From assembly GCF_001904655.1 (NCBI RefSeq), contig NZ_MRCC01000009.1:162565-226564 (forward strand): DNA of 64,000 nt, in the 5' to 3' direction. Position 1 is the stretch's first letter, and every line of letters starts with the position of its first letter. The notes below the pieces were generated by a model that made no database searches, had not been told where the DNA came from, and worked only from the letters and a program-made list of their open reading frames with translations. Of the stretch, positions 44,170-52,026 are shown one piece after another. Origin of the DNA: Chroogloeocystis siderophila 5.2 s.c.1 (GTDB taxonomy: Bacteria; Cyanobacteriota; Cyanobacteriia; Cyanobacteriales; Chroococcidiopsidaceae). A program made the position numbers and the translations under genes.

Positions 44170-44260
44170 AACGAGGCTTTTGGCAATCTGATCAGGTTGC
44201 TGGACTTTGTTTATATAACAGCGAATTTATTCACAATTCTTTTTTCTGACCTTTGTGATA

Positions 44261-44956
44261 CTATATCGGCAAACGATTGATATCTCGATTAGAGCCAATG
44301 ACAACCATTGCGCTTCCTTTTTCGAGGCGATCATTAGGTTCAGGATTGATGACAAACTTGCCGTTATGGCTGACGGCGATCAAATTTAACCCGAAGCGAC
44401 TGCGAAGTTTCAAGTCAGCGATCGTTTTGCCGTGAAATTCATCAGGAACAATGATTTCTACGATACTATTATCTGGGTCAAGGTCAAAGCGGTCTAAAAT
44501 TGATGGTTTTGTGAGCGATCGCGCTAGCGCACATCCTGCTTCATACTCTGGAAAGACGACGTGATCGGCTCCCACGCGCTGAAGTAACTTGTAGTGCACT
44601 TCCGAAGACGCTTTCGCAACAACGTGAGGAACACCACCTTCTTTCACGTTTAGTGTCGTCACGATGCTCTCTTCAAGATAGTTACCAATCGCAATAATTA
44701 CCGTATCAAATTCAAAAACTCCCGCTTCTTTTAGTGCTGTGGGTTGCGTCGAATCGAGTTGAACAGCATGGGCAGCGATCTGATCAGTCAAGACTTGAGC
44801 AACTCTTTTTTCATCAATATCCGTTGCTAACACATCATAACCCAAATGATACAGTGTCGAACATACCGCTCTACCAAATCGCCCTAGCCCGATCACCGCG
44901 AATTGATGATTACCTTGGCGCAGACTGCGGAAAAAACCTAAAGAAGATAGATTCAC
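44261..44956 (-). CDS. ktrA: KtrA-type potassium channel regulator (RCK protein)
   Basis: Cytoplasmic regulatory subunit of a potassium uptake system, 231 residues. The TrkA_N nucleotide fold FAVIGLGRFGRAVCSTLY (residues 18-35) is followed by DVLATDIDEKRV, and the C-terminal half is a TrkA_C domain (FHGKTIADLKLRSRFGLN). ATP/ADP or NAD binding controls the channel. It lies 118 bases after the ktrB-like gene on the same strand, the normal arrangement of a Ktr operon. Confidence 0.93.
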   Translation of the reverse strand: MNLSSLGFFRSLRQGNHQFAVIGLGRFGRAVCSTLYHLGYDVLATDIDEKRVAQVLTDQIAAHAVQLDSTQPTALKEAGVFEFDTVIIAIGNYLEESIVTTLNVKEGGVPHVVAKASSEVHYKLLQRVGADHVVFPEYEAGCALARSLTKPSILDRFDLDPDNSIVEIIVPDEFHGKTIADLKLRSRFGLNLIAVSHNGKFVINPEPNDRLEKGSAMVVIGSNRDINRLPI

Positions 44957-45074
44957 GCTTGATCCCTTAAACGAGAAAACTCTATACGATTCAAACCATG
45001 TTTAAAATGCTTGATTTCTACCCTAGCAGTGTATGGTTCGCTTCGTAACTAGACAACAAATAATTCTTCTATAA

Positions 45075-46409
45075 CTATCCTACTAATAGGTTTTCTTCAG
45101 GGTAGTGAATTGCCCGCGGGCGCGGATCTCCTAACAGTGCAGCCATCAGTAGCAAAATTCCGACTCGTCCTACATACATTGTCGCGATTAAAATGAGCTT
45201 ACCAGCGCCAGAAACACTCGCAGTGATTCCGGTTGACAGCCCCACTGTGGCAAACGCAGAAACAACTTCAAACAAGATTTGGATAAAGTTTACCGTCGGA
45301 TCTGTGATCGAAATTAAAATGGTTGCCAAAATCACTGTTATTGTTGAGCCAACGACAACACCAATAGCCTTTAATATCAATGATATCGGAACTTGCCGCT
45401 GATACATTTCGACTTCTTCTTTACCTTGTAAAATTGCTTTAGTACAATTTGCTAATACTCTGGCTGTGGTTGTTTTAATTCCGCCGCCAGTCCCACCAGG
45501 ACTTGCACCAATAAACATTAAGGCAATCGTTAAAAAGAGTCCAGCAGTTGTCATGCGACCAATATCTATGGTATTGAAACCTGCGGTTCGCGTTGTAACT
45601 GATTGAAACCAAGCTAAAACTAATTGGTTGCCAAAACTAATATTACCAAAGGTGTCAGGATTCCTAAGTTCAATAAATAGAAAAGCGATCGTTCCCATAA
45701 CAAGTAATGCTAACGTTGTACTTGTTGCTACTTTAAAGTTGAGCGAAAAGACCGCACGATGTGGTTTTTTCAGAAAGCGATCGCGCATCCATAAATACAT
45801 CTCAAAAATGACTGGATAGCCGATACCACCGAGAATAATCAACAGCGAGACAGGAATAATTAGCGGTAAATAAAACTGATATCTTACATAACTATCAGGA
45901 AATAAACTAAATCCTGCATTATTCCAAGAATTAATGCTATGAAAAATTGCTAGCCATAAAGCTTGGTTGAATCCATAATCAGCGTTGAATATTGGTAGTA
46001 GTAATAAGACTCCTGTAATTTCCATAATCGCTGTTAAAGCAATTATAGAGCGTAGAATTTGCGTACTACCGTGAATTCCTGGGCGATCTAAAGATTGTTG
46101 AATCGCAATTTTATCTTTAAGGCTAAATCGCCGTCCCAAGAGAAGTAAAAGAAAGGTGTTGGCTGTCATATAGCCGAGTCCACCAATTTGCACCAACATT
46201 AATAAAAAAAGCTGACCCCAGAACGAAAAATAGGTTCCGGTGTCTTCAACAGCTAATCCTGTGACGCAAACCGCAGAAGTTGCTGTAAACAAGGCAACAA
46301 TGGGGTCATTCCACGTTCCGCTGCTAGTCGAAAAAGGCATCATCAACAAAAGAGTTCCGACAGTAATCACAGCGAGAAAACCGAAGCAAATCGAGCGAGA
46401 GACAGTCAT
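45075..46409 (-). CDS. ktrB: KtrB-type potassium transporter
   Basis: Integral membrane potassium channel subunit, 444 residues, with four M1-P-M2 units. Selectivity-filter loops are visible as TSAVCVTGLAVEDTG, SINSWNNAGFSLF, SVTTRTAGFNTID and FATVGLSTGI, each with the filter glycine. The first helices are short, as in KtrB/NtpJ proteins that rely on sodium. It is paired with the RCK gene downstream. The system supports osmotic adaptation in cyanobacteria. Confidence 0.93.
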   Translation of the reverse strand: MTVSRSICFGFLAVITVGTLLLMMPFSTSSGTWNDPIVALFTATSAVCVTGLAVEDTGTYFSFWGQLFLLMLVQIGGLGYMTANTFLLLLLGRRFSLKDKIAIQQSLDRPGIHGSTQILRSIIALTAIMEITGVLLLLPIFNADYGFNQALWLAIFHSINSWNNAGFSLFPDSYVRYQFYLPLIIPVSLLIILGGIGYPVIFEMYLWMRDRFLKKPHRAVFSLNFKVATSTTLALLVMGTIAFLFIELRNPDTFGNISFGNQLVLAWFQSVTTRTAGFNTIDIGRMTTAGLFLTIALMFIGASPGGTGGGIKTTTARVLANCTKAILQGKEEVEMYQRQVPISLILKAIGVVVGSTITVILATILISITDPTVNFIQILFEVVSAFATVGLSTGITASVSGAGKLILIATMYVGRVGILLLMAALLGDPRPRAIHYPEENLLVG

Positions 46410-46516
46410 AGGTTGGGAAAAAACAAGGGAAAAATCGCAAAAAAGCTCAACTCAATTTAAACCACACATGGTAGCCTACGAGTATCATTTGCTAGGCTAA
46501 TTGCTTTTTTGAGTTC

Positions 46517-47395
46517 ATGAGTGCAACACTAAATCAACGAATTCAGCAATTCTATGACGCTTCGTCGGGACTGTGGGAACAAATTTGGGGCGAACATATG
46601 CATCATGGCTATTATGGTGCAACAGGCAACGACAAAAAAGAGCGCCGACAAGCCCAGATTGACTTAATTGAGGAATTGCTCAAGTGGTCTGACGTGCAGC
46701 AAGCCGAAAAAATTCTAGATGTAGGCTGTGGAATTGGTGGTAGTTCTTTATATTTAGCAGAAAAGTTTCAAGCTCATGTGACAGGAATTACGCTTAGCCC
46801 TGTACAAGCGGCAAGAGCCACCGAACGCGCCCAAACTGCCGGATTGAGCCAAAATACACATTTTCAAGTTGCAGATGCCTTAAATATGCCATTTGCGGAT
46901 GCAACTTTTGACTTTGTGTGGTCCTTAGAGAGTGGCGAACATATGCCTGATAAAGTGAAGTTTATGCAGGAGTGCTGTCGGGTACTCAAGCCTGGTGGTA
47001 AGTTGCTGATGGTAACATGGTGTCATCGTCCAACAGATGGTGTTGCAGGGGAACTAACGGCGGATGAACGTAAACATTTAGAGGAAATTTACCAAGTTTA
47101 TTGTTTGCCTTATGTGATTTCGTTACCTGAGTACGAAGCGATCGCCCGCAATCTTGGCTTACACGATATTCGCACGGCAGATTGGTCTAAAGCTGTTGCG
47201 CCGTTTTGGAATGTGGTGATTGATTCTGCATTGAATCCTGGTGCGATTTTGGGGTTGCTGTTTTCAGGTTGGGGAACAATTCAAGCGGCGTTGTCTTTGG
47301 GATTGATGAGTCGCGGTTATGAACGCGGATTGATTCGGTTTGGTTTATTGTGTGGTCAGCGGGGCAAGGCACTGTCTTGCCCATACAGAGGTTGA
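46517..47395 (+). CDS. Gamma-tocopherol methyltransferase
   Basis: SAM-dependent methyltransferase, 292 residues, converting gamma- to alpha-tocopherol. The start QFYDASSGLWEQIWGEHMHHG matches this enzyme closely, then LDVGCGIGGSSLYLAEKF near residue 71 is motif I, GITLSPVQAARA follows, and FVWSLESGEHMPDKVKF is the family motif II region. It lies immediately before the homogentisate phytyltransferase gene, the first committed step of the same pathway. The last 13 residues (GQRGKALSCPYRG) come from a GGGCAAG/CTTGCCC palindromic repeat and are not part of the usual family end. A different tocopherol-type methyl acceptor is possible. Confidence 0.85.
   Translation: MSATLNQRIQQFYDASSGLWEQIWGEHMHHGYYGATGNDKKERRQAQIDLIEELLKWSDVQQAEKILDVGCGIGGSSLYLAEKFQAHVTGITLSPVQAARATERAQTAGLSQNTHFQVADALNMPFADATFDFVWSLESGEHMPDKVKFMQECCRVLKPGGKLLMVTWCHRPTDGVAGELTADERKHLEEIYQVYCLPYVISLPEYEAIARNLGLHDIRTADWSKAVAPFWNVVIDSALNPGAILGLLFSGWGTIQAALSLGLMSRGYERGLIRFGLLCGQRGKALSCPYRG
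47362..47382. repeat. GGGCAAG / CTTGCCC palindrome in the end of the methyltransferase gene
   Basis: Seven-base arms GGGCAAG and CTTGCCC around GCACTGT, within the last codons of the methyltransferase gene. A related GGGCAAGGCAATGCCTT stands after dnaG at 33161-33177. The insertion appears to have changed the C-terminus of the encoded protein. Confidence 0.6.
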
Positions 47396-47398
47396 TTG

Positions 47399-48331
47399 AT
47401 GAGTCAGGTGTTTGAGCCAGAGTTAAAGCAATTAGGGTGGCGTGGCTGGTTATATGCATTGTGGAAATTTGCCCGTCCGCACACGATTATTGGCACGAGT
47501 TTGAGTGTGTGGGGCGTGTATCTCATTAGTTATGCGATCGCTTCTGCCTCACGTGTAGATTTACTCGCGCCTTTGGGGGCTTGGATTGCTTGTTTGTGTG
47601 GCAATGTCTATATTGTCGGGCTAAATCAGCTAGAAGATGTGGCGATAGACAAAATTAATAAGCCACATTTGCCGATCGCATCGGGTGAGTTTTCGCAACG
47701 TACAGGTCAGATTATTGTCGCAGTCACAGGAGGGCTGGCGCTACTCTTGGCGTGGGTGTTGGGACCGTATTTATTCGGGATGGTGGCGATTAGTTTAGCA
47801 ATTGGAACTGCGTATTCTTTACCACCAATTCGCTTGAAGCGGTTTCCGTTTTGGGCGGCATTGTGTATTTTCTCAGTACGTGGTGCGATTGTGAATTTGG
47901 GGCTGTTTTTGCATTTTAGCTGGGTGTTACAGGGCAATCGCTCGATTCCTCCTGCTATATGGGTATTGACAGCGTTTATTTTAGTGTTTACGCTTGCAAT
48001 CGCAATCTTTAAAGATATTCCAGATATCGAAGGCGATCGCCAATATCAAATTACGACTTTGACGATCAAGCTAGGACAAAAAACTGTCTTTGATTTGGCA
48101 CTTTGGGTACTCACCGTTTGCTATTTGGGAATGTTGCTGGCGGCTTGGCTACCGCAAGTGAGTACCGTATTCCTGATTAGCACGCATTTACTTTTACTGG
48201 GGTTGATGTGGTGGCGAAGTAGACAAGTTGATTTACAAGATAAAAGTGCGATCGCGAGTTTCTATCAATTTATTTGGAAACTCTTTTTCCTGGAATACCT
48301 AATTTTCCCTGCTGCTTGTCTGCTAGCTTAA
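47399..48331 (+). CDS. hpt: Homogentisate phytyltransferase (UbiA family)
   Basis: Membrane prenyltransferase joining homogentisate with phytyl diphosphate in vitamin E synthesis, 310 residues with about nine helices. The two Asp-rich sites are present: NQLEDVAIDKINKPHLP near residue 81 (N-x2-D-x3-D) and KDIPDIEGDRQYQITTL near residue 204. LWKFARPHTIIGTSLS is the typical start. The ATG is four bases after the methyltransferase stop; a TTG directly before it is less likely. Context with the gamma-tocopherol methyltransferase supports tocopherol over quinone synthesis. Confidence 0.92.
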   Translation: MSQVFEPELKQLGWRGWLYALWKFARPHTIIGTSLSVWGVYLISYAIASASRVDLLAPLGAWIACLCGNVYIVGLNQLEDVAIDKINKPHLPIASGEFSQRTGQIIVAVTGGLALLLAWVLGPYLFGMVAISLAIGTAYSLPPIRLKRFPFWAALCIFSVRGAIVNLGLFLHFSWVLQGNRSIPPAIWVLTAFILVFTLAIAIFKDIPDIEGDRQYQITTLTIKLGQKTVFDLALWVLTVCYLGMLLAAWLPQVSTVFLISTHLLLLGLMWWRSRQVDLQDKSAIASFYQFIWKLFFLEYLIFPAACLLA

Positions 48332-48355
48332 AAAAAACAGGCTACTTTTCTGCAA

Positions 48356-48847
48356 ATGACTGACACGCCTCAACTTACTGTATTTGCAATTACCGTCGTC
48401 GGAATTGGTTTAACGATCTTGGCTTTCTTTATCCGCGAGGGAGTCATTACCTCCAACATTTACAAGCAGGGAGTTAAACTTTATCAAGACAAAAATTACA
48501 GCGCCGCCGAAGCCGCATTTCGTCAAGTAATTGCGCGTCACCCAAGTAATGATTTAGCGCGGTTATTGCTAGGAGATACTCTACTACAGCAAGATCGCGT
48601 AGAAGATGCGATCGCCACTTGGCAAGAACTAACAAGCCGCGCACCAAAAAATGTTGACGCGCATCTGCGTTTGGGAATGGCGTTGCTAAAATCGAATCAA
48701 TTAGAAGATGCGATCGCCTCTCTCGAAACTGCTAAAAACTTATTTCAAGCCCAACGCAATCCGCAAAAGGTCCAAACCGTCACCCAACTTCTCCAAGAAA
48801 TTCATCAGCAACAAAGTCCCCCAAAATTAGGGGATTTAGGGGGCTAG
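48356..48847 (+). CDS. Membrane-anchored TPR protein with repeat-derived C-terminus
   Basis: Protein of 163 residues with one N-terminal helix (VFAITVVGIGLTILAFFI, residues 9-26) and about three TPR units (LYQDKNYSAAEAAFRQVI, LARLLLGDTLLQQDRV, AHLRLGMALLKSNQLED). It probably binds partner proteins at the cytoplasmic face. The last ten residues, SPPKLGDLGG, are encoded by an inverted CCCCCTAAATCCCCC repeat (48817-48844), a common way such repeats alter gene ends in cyanobacteria. It lies 24 bases after the phytyltransferase gene. Confidence 0.83.
   Translation: MTDTPQLTVFAITVVGIGLTILAFFIREGVITSNIYKQGVKLYQDKNYSAAEAAFRQVIARHPSNDLARLLLGDTLLQQDRVEDAIATWQELTSRAPKNVDAHLRLGMALLKSNQLEDAIASLETAKNLFQAQRNPQKVQTVTQLLQEIHQQQSPPKLGDLGG
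48817..48844. repeat. CCCCCTAAATCCCCC dispersed repeat, copy 3, inside a gene end
   Basis: TCCCCCAAAATTAGGGGATT then TAGGGGGC: the GGGGATTTAGGGGG part is the reverse complement of the repeat at 12903 and 28097, and the flanking CCCCC makes a hairpin. It encodes the last residues and stop region of the TPR gene. Confidence 0.75.
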
Positions 48848-48917
48848 TTAATTATTCGCGCAAGAGGTTTAACCACTCACCTTGTCGTGACATTTCTTTA
48901 TCTACTTACTTTCAAGC

Positions 48918-50450
48918 ATGAATGCTCAAGGCAAAGTTTATCTTGTCGGTGCAGGATTAGGTAATGTCGGCTATCTTACGGTAAAAGCGCTACAACTTTT
49001 AGCGCAAGCCGAAGTTTTGATTTATGATGCGCTTGTTGATGACCAACTATTACAGTTAGTCCCAGAAAACTGTCTTAAACTCGATGTGGGAAAGCGTGGC
49101 GGAAAACCGAGTACACCACAAGCAGAAATTAACCACCTATTAGTAAAACACTGTCAACTTGGCAAACAGGTTGTTCGACTAAAATCTGGAGATCCGTTCA
49201 TTTTCGGGCGATCAGCGGCTGAAATGAAGGTTCTGATGGCACATAACTGTCGATTTGAAGTTGTCCCAGGAATTTCCTCAAGCTACGCAGCCCCCTTACT
49301 TGCAGGAATACCTTTAACCGATCCGAATATAAGTAGCTGTTTCGCGGTTTTTACTGCGCACGAACCGGAAAAACTCGATTGGGAAGCACTAGCGCGGTTA
49401 GAAACCCTCGTAATTTTGATGGGAGGGAAACAATTATCAGTAATTGTACAGCAATTATTACACTACGGGCGATCACCGCAAACTCCTATAGCAATTGTTA
49501 AGTGGGCTGGAACTCAAAAACAACAAATTTGGACGAGTGACTTAGCAAATATTCAAATAGTCACAGCAGGTGTTTCACTTTCACCGGTCGTGATGATTAT
49601 TGGTGAAGTTGTTGCGCTCCGAGAGCAGTTAAATGCAAAGATAGAAATTGAATTTCCGGCTCTTGATATGTTACCTGACCAACCTCTGCTCGGCAAAACA
49701 ATTCTCGTGACACGATCAGCAGGACAATCTAGCAATGCACGCGATCACCTCGCGACGCTGGGTGCTAATGTAATTGAAATGCCCACACTAGAAATTAGTC
49801 CGCCTTCGAGTTGGGAAGACTTAGATCAGGCGATCGCTCATATCGCGGATTTTGATTGGTTAATTCTGACTTCTACGAACGGTGTAGAGTACTTTTTTGC
49901 AAGATTGGCAACACAAGGCAAAGATGCACGGGCTTTAGCAGGAGTCAAAATTGCTGTCGTAGGTGAAAAAACTGCCCGAAGCTTAGCACAACAAGGTTTA
50001 CAGCCAGATTTTATTCCCCCAAATTTTATTGCTGATTCTTTAGTAGAACACTTTCCCGAACCTTTACAAGCGAAAAAAGTATTATTTCCGCGAGTTGAAA
50101 CCGGAGGCAGAGAAGTTTTAGTCAAAGAATTTACTATGAAAGGTGCAGACGTTGTCGAAGTCGCTGCATATGAGTCGCGTTGTCCGCAAACGATTTCCCC
50201 AGATGCGTTAAAAGCTTTACAACAGCAAGCCGTTGATGTGATTACATTTGCAAGTTCCAAAACTGTTCAAAATTTCTGTCAGTTGTTAGCAAATCATGGC
50301 GGTGCTAATTTAGACTCTGTTTGTATTGCATCAATTGGACCTCTCACTTCTAAAGCGTGTCAGCAACAATTTGGGCGAGTCGATATTGAAGCTAGCGAAT
50401 ATACTTTAGAAGGGCTTACACAAGCAATTGTGCAGTGGGCACAGCGATGA
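48918..50450 (+). CDS. cobA-hemD: Fused uroporphyrinogen-III C-methyltransferase and synthase
   Basis: Two-domain tetrapyrrole enzyme, 510 residues. Residues 1-245 are the SAM-dependent uroporphyrinogen methyltransferase: YLVGAGLGNVGYLTVKAL, then LIYDALVDDQLL, GKRGGKPSTPQAEIN and VVRLKSGDPFIFGR, leading to siroheme and cobalamin. Residues 255-510 are uroporphyrinogen-III synthase: LLGKTILVTRSAGQS, LILTSTNGVEYFFARL and VITFASSKTVQNFC. Fusion of the two steps is common in cyanobacteria and Firmicutes. Its stop overlaps the start of the dephospho-CoA kinase gene. Confidence 0.93.
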   Translation: MNAQGKVYLVGAGLGNVGYLTVKALQLLAQAEVLIYDALVDDQLLQLVPENCLKLDVGKRGGKPSTPQAEINHLLVKHCQLGKQVVRLKSGDPFIFGRSAAEMKVLMAHNCRFEVVPGISSSYAAPLLAGIPLTDPNISSCFAVFTAHEPEKLDWEALARLETLVILMGGKQLSVIVQQLLHYGRSPQTPIAIVKWAGTQKQQIWTSDLANIQIVTAGVSLSPVVMIIGEVVALREQLNAKIEIEFPALDMLPDQPLLGKTILVTRSAGQSSNARDHLATLGANVIEMPTLEISPPSSWEDLDQAIAHIADFDWLILTSTNGVEYFFARLATQGKDARALAGVKIAVVGEKTARSLAQQGLQPDFIPPNFIADSLVEHFPEPLQAKKVLFPRVETGGREVLVKEFTMKGADVVEVAAYESRCPQTISPDALKALQQQAVDVITFASSKTVQNFCQLLANHGGANLDSVCIASIGPLTSKACQQQFGRVDIEASEYTLEGLTQAIVQWAQR

Positions 50451-51073
50451 TGACTCACCGTCGTATTATTGGGTTAACAGGTGGCATTGCGACAGGAAAA
50501 TCGACCGTTGCACATTATTTAGCGACGCATCACCATCTACCAATCTTGGATGCAGATATTTATGCACGAGAAGCGGTTGCAATGGGTTCTCCGGTTTATG
50601 ATGCGATCGCCCAGCGCTATGGTTCAGATCTATTCCTCAATGATGGTTCGCTGAATCGCAAGCAGTTAGGAGACATTATTTTTAATAACGCAGAAGAACG
50701 AACTTGGTTAGAACAACAAATTCATCCTTATGTCCGCGATCGCTTTGCTGAAGCAATGCAACAACCGTATCAAACGATCGTATGTGTCATTCCATTGTTG
50801 TTTGAAGCAGGTCTTACTCATTTAGTGACAGAAATTTGGGTTGTGGTTTGTTCTCCACAACAGCAACTTGCAAGATTGATGCAACGCAATCAACTCACCC
50901 GCGAACAAGCACTAGCCCGTATCAATAGTCAAATGTCGCTAGCAGAAAAAGCATCCCGCGCTGATGTTGTTTTAGATAACTCCTCTACACCAGAAGCATT
51001 ACTACAACAAGTTGATGCAGCTTTGTCATCAACTATAGATCTTCTCCAGGAATCGCAGACGCCTTCCGACTAA
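50447..51073 (+). CDS. coaE: Dephospho-CoA kinase
   Basis: Last enzyme of coenzyme A synthesis, 208 residues. The P-loop is IGLTGGIATGKSTVAHYL near residue 8, DADIYAREAV near residue 32 carries the catalytic Asp, and the lid and Arg region is MQRNQLTREQALARINSQM near residue 145 with SRADVVLDNSST following. The ATG at 50447 overlaps the cobA-hemD stop as ATGA; a GTG four codons earlier in frame is a poorer start. The length is normal. Confidence 0.95.
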   Translation: MMTHRRIIGLTGGIATGKSTVAHYLATHHHLPILDADIYAREAVAMGSPVYDAIAQRYGSDLFLNDGSLNRKQLGDIIFNNAEERTWLEQQIHPYVRDRFAEAMQQPYQTIVCVIPLLFEAGLTHLVTEIWVVVCSPQQQLARLMQRNQLTREQALARINSQMSLAEKASRADVVLDNSSTPEALLQQVDAALSSTIDLLQESQTPSD

Positions 51074-51142
51074 AGTCGAGGCTATCAAAACGAAGTCCAC
51101 CTTCGTAGTACTTCGTTTGTCTAGCGGTGAATTCATTCGCCA
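51064..51142. repeat. CGAAGT hairpin repeat
   Basis: Three stacked palindromes: CGACT-AA-AGTCG (51067-51078), AAACGAAGT / ACTTCGTTT (51088-51118), and GAATTCATTCGCC. The element starts at the very end of coaE and extends through the spacer. A similar, less perfect run is at 27974-28020. It may also act as an end signal for the plus-strand operon. Confidence 0.65.
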
Positions 51143-51144
51143 AG

Positions 51145-51173
51145 CTTATATAGTAATCTCGTTGGGGTAGTTA
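51145..51173. repeat. CTTATATAGT...GGGGTAGT dispersed element, copy 2
   Basis: CTTATATAGTAATCTCGTTG followed by GGGTAGT. It matches the element at 28389-28410 just before the N-formylglutamate amidohydrolase gene. Here it abuts the CGAAGT hairpin repeat and is followed by TAGTTGACAGTTGA-type heptamer strings. Confidence 0.5.
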
Positions 51174-51265
51174 GGACATCGAACACGCTAAGTTGATAGT
51201 TGACAGTTGATAAAGTCTTCCCAGACTCTCTTCACTTTCAACTGATCTCTGACCCCTGACCTCTG

Positions 51266-51997
51266 CTATAAAATATCTGGATCTTCACCCAATTCGCATA
51301 ATCTTGCTGCAAGTCTTTCAGATTTTTGACGTTCAGCTTCGGCGCGTTGGCGTTCAGCTTCTTCCGGTAACAACACGAGCCCCGATGAGTCATAAAACCG
51401 CAACCATGTAGCGTTATCATCTTCGACGACTCCAGTCCACGTACCCAACCATAAACCTAATGTGTGACTCCACAATAAGTTTTGCTCATTAGCTGCAATA
51501 GGTTGATAGCCCCGGTCAAGATCTAAATGCCATCCTTGTAGTGAGTTAGCGTCAAAAGGATCGAAAACGAAATAGTCGCGTGTTCTAAATACCTGCTTGT
51601 ATAAGGTTTTCTTTGCTCCTAAGTCAACTTCCTTAGTGCTTGCCGACAGTAATTCAACAATCACATCAGGATAACGTCCGCCTTCTTCCCAGACAACCCA
51701 ACCAAGACGAGAAGGATCGTTATCAACTCCTAAGACAACAAAAAAATCAGGTTCGCGAAAATCGCGATTTTTCGCTTAGCGGCTACTGTAGTAGATGAAC
51801 ATATTGCCACCTGTAAAAAAATCCGTGCGTTCAGCCCAGTGGTGTTTTAACGAACGGATCAAGACATTCATAGCAATTCGATGACGATTCGTTTCCAAGG
51901 GTTCTCCATCGTCGAAAATTAAGTCTGTAGGTGGCATAGGAGGCTGCCAATCTACATCATCCCAAGTCTGGTTTTCGGTTGTCGTTTCTATGGACAT
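51266..51997 (-). pseudogene. Uma2-family endonuclease gene with an in-frame stop
   Basis: Member of the Uma2/DUF820 restriction-endonuclease-like family, common in many copies in cyanobacteria. The frame from 51997 (GGGAGG upstream) reads MSIETTTENQTWDDVDW to FIYYSSR, then a TAA at 51776-51778, and continues in the same frame with AKNRDFREPDFFVVLGVDND, EEGGRYPDVIVELLSAST and a normal Gln/Glu/Arg-rich tail. A single C-to-T change (CAA to TAA) after FIYYSSR explains the break. The PD and E/K-type active-site positions (REPDFF, PDVIVEL) are otherwise kept. The gene appears recently inactivated. Confidence 0.85.
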
Positions 51998-52026
51998 CCC
52001 GTTAGCCTCCCGATACAAATTAATAT

